Assembly (NCBI GenBank): GCA_015488785.1
Contig: WFNC01000084.1
Location: 1-5,544 of the forward strand
DNA length: 5,544 bases
Reading direction: 5' to 3'
Source of the DNA: Flavobacteriales bacterium
GTDB lineage: Bacteria > Bacteroidota > Bacteroidia > Flavobacteriales_D > Parvicellaceae
Part shown: positions 4,955 to 5,544 of the stretch, in pieces
How the letters are laid out: each line of letters opens with the position of its first letter
Position numbering within the stretch: the first letter of the stretch is position 1
Made by a program: the position numbers and the translations under genes
The notes under the pieces: model-generated
What the model was told of the DNA's origin: nothing
Database searches by the model: none
Seen by the model: only the letters and a program-made list of their open reading frames with translations

Positions 4955-5544
4955 TTAATCAATGGCTCTAATCGTTGTCGATTCTCCCCAACATTTAACT
5001 TTTACAGATTGACCAACTTTATACTCATTCATAAACAAATCGGCTTTACCTGCTAATCTGTTTTTCCAAGCAGCAACAGTAGATGCTCCAACACAACCTT
5101 TTGCTTTAGCAGCATAATCTAATGCTAAACAATAAACAAAACTAGCTTCAATTTTAGTTCCTCCACAAGAAGATGCTGTTTGTGCGATTGCTCTTGCTAT
5201 AATACCGTTTGCTTTACATTTATCGTTCATTTTACGAGCGTAAGATGCTGCTGATTTGTAACTACCTCTAGACAATTCTATTCCTGCCATTCTTTCATAA
5301 AGTTTAGCTTTCTCTTCAGGATCTTCTGTTAATGTTAGTCCTTCTTCATAAAAAGATTTAGCTGTCTTATATTTTTTATTATTATACCAGTAATTTCCAA
5401 TACTAATTGCAGATTCTGCTGTAGGATTTGCTTTGTGAATTTTAGAAGCTAAGCTAATGTAGAATTCACTCGAGTTACATTTTCTACCGTCAAGCATTTT
5501 TACCGCTTTTTTTATCAACTCCATATCTTCTGGATTTGCTTCTA
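4955..5544 (-). CDS. TPR-repeat protein, C-terminal part (start outside window)
   Basis: Only the last 195 residues are visible. The frame stays open to the window edge through EANPED before an internal Met, so that Met (ATG at 5524-5522) is probably not the true start. Two tetratricopeptide-like helix pairs can be read, at about visible residues 41-70 (AISIGNYWYNNKKYKTAKSF) and 78-108 (AKLYERMAGIELSRGSYKSA). A helical stretch follows with several cysteines (C108, C126, C138, C150) and ASFVYCLALDYAAKA. A short C-terminal module, YKVGQSVKVKCWGESTTIRA, looks like a beta segment. TPRs form protein-binding scaffolds. The protein is probably periplasmic or envelope-associated given the lptC context, but no signal peptide can be checked. 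It lies 12 bases upstream of lptC in the same reading frame. From memory, a TPR gene often precedes lptC in Flavobacteriaceae. Confidence 0.85.
   Translation of the reverse strand, partial: EANPEDMELIKKAVKMLDGRKCNSSEFYISLASKIHKANPTAESAISIGNYWYNNKKYKTAKSFYEEGLTLTEDPEEKAKLYERMAGIELSRGSYKSAASYARKMNDKCKANGIIARAIAQTASSCGGTKIEASFVYCLALDYAAKAKGCVGASTVAAWKNRLAGKADLFMNEYKVGQSVKVKCWGESTTIRAID

Noticed and set aside
5522..5524. ATG as start of the TPR protein
   Set aside because: The frame stays open upstream to the window edge with protein-like sequence (EANPED) and there is no signal peptide after this Met, so it is more likely internal.

Overview
The window looks like chromosomal DNA of a low-GC member of the Bacteroidota, most likely Flavobacteriaceae (perhaps near Tenacibaculum or Polaribacter, but the genus is a guess). 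Evidence: strong A/T bias, no Shine-Dalgarno-like sites before the genes, a type B type IX secretion system (T9SS) sorting-like domain (the gliding-motility-associated C-terminal family), and an LptC/CorC gene order I remember from flavobacterial genomes. Every gene lies on the minus strand, so transcription runs from high to low coordinates.

Right part (5544 to 2616): a cell-envelope group. It starts with the C-terminal part of a TPR protein cut by the window edge. It continues with an LptC-like lipoprotein of lipopolysaccharide export, a 75-residue two-helix membrane protein and a CNNM/CorC-family transporter-like protein. The first three are tightly packed (12-base and 1-base gaps). A 196-base gap holding a degenerate repeat and a possible promoter separates them from the CorC gene.

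Left-centre (2519 to 655): a two-gene unit with a 4-base start/stop overlap. It encodes an ECF sigma factor and a single-pass membrane protein. The N-terminus of the latter resembles Bacteroidota anti-sigma proteins. Its extracytoplasmic part has a long charged linker, two PKD domains and a type B T9SS sorting-like (CHU_C) domain. A promoter-like pair (GGCAACC and TCGTCAT) sits directly upstream of the sigma gene, suggesting autoregulation. The likely logic is a transmembrane switch in which an envelope signal, possibly T9SS or surface status, frees the sigma factor. This is the most interesting system here; its function is inferred.

Left end (654 to 1): non-coding. Just downstream of the sigma/anti-sigma unit lies a structured element: a GGGCGCCC palindrome, a perfect 8-bp hairpin and a very long imperfect hairpin with a terminator-like core. 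Its pieces resemble an intergenic element I remember from many flavobacterial genomes. Further left is a second copy of the degenerate repeat also found before the CorC gene. I see no gene in 1-654.
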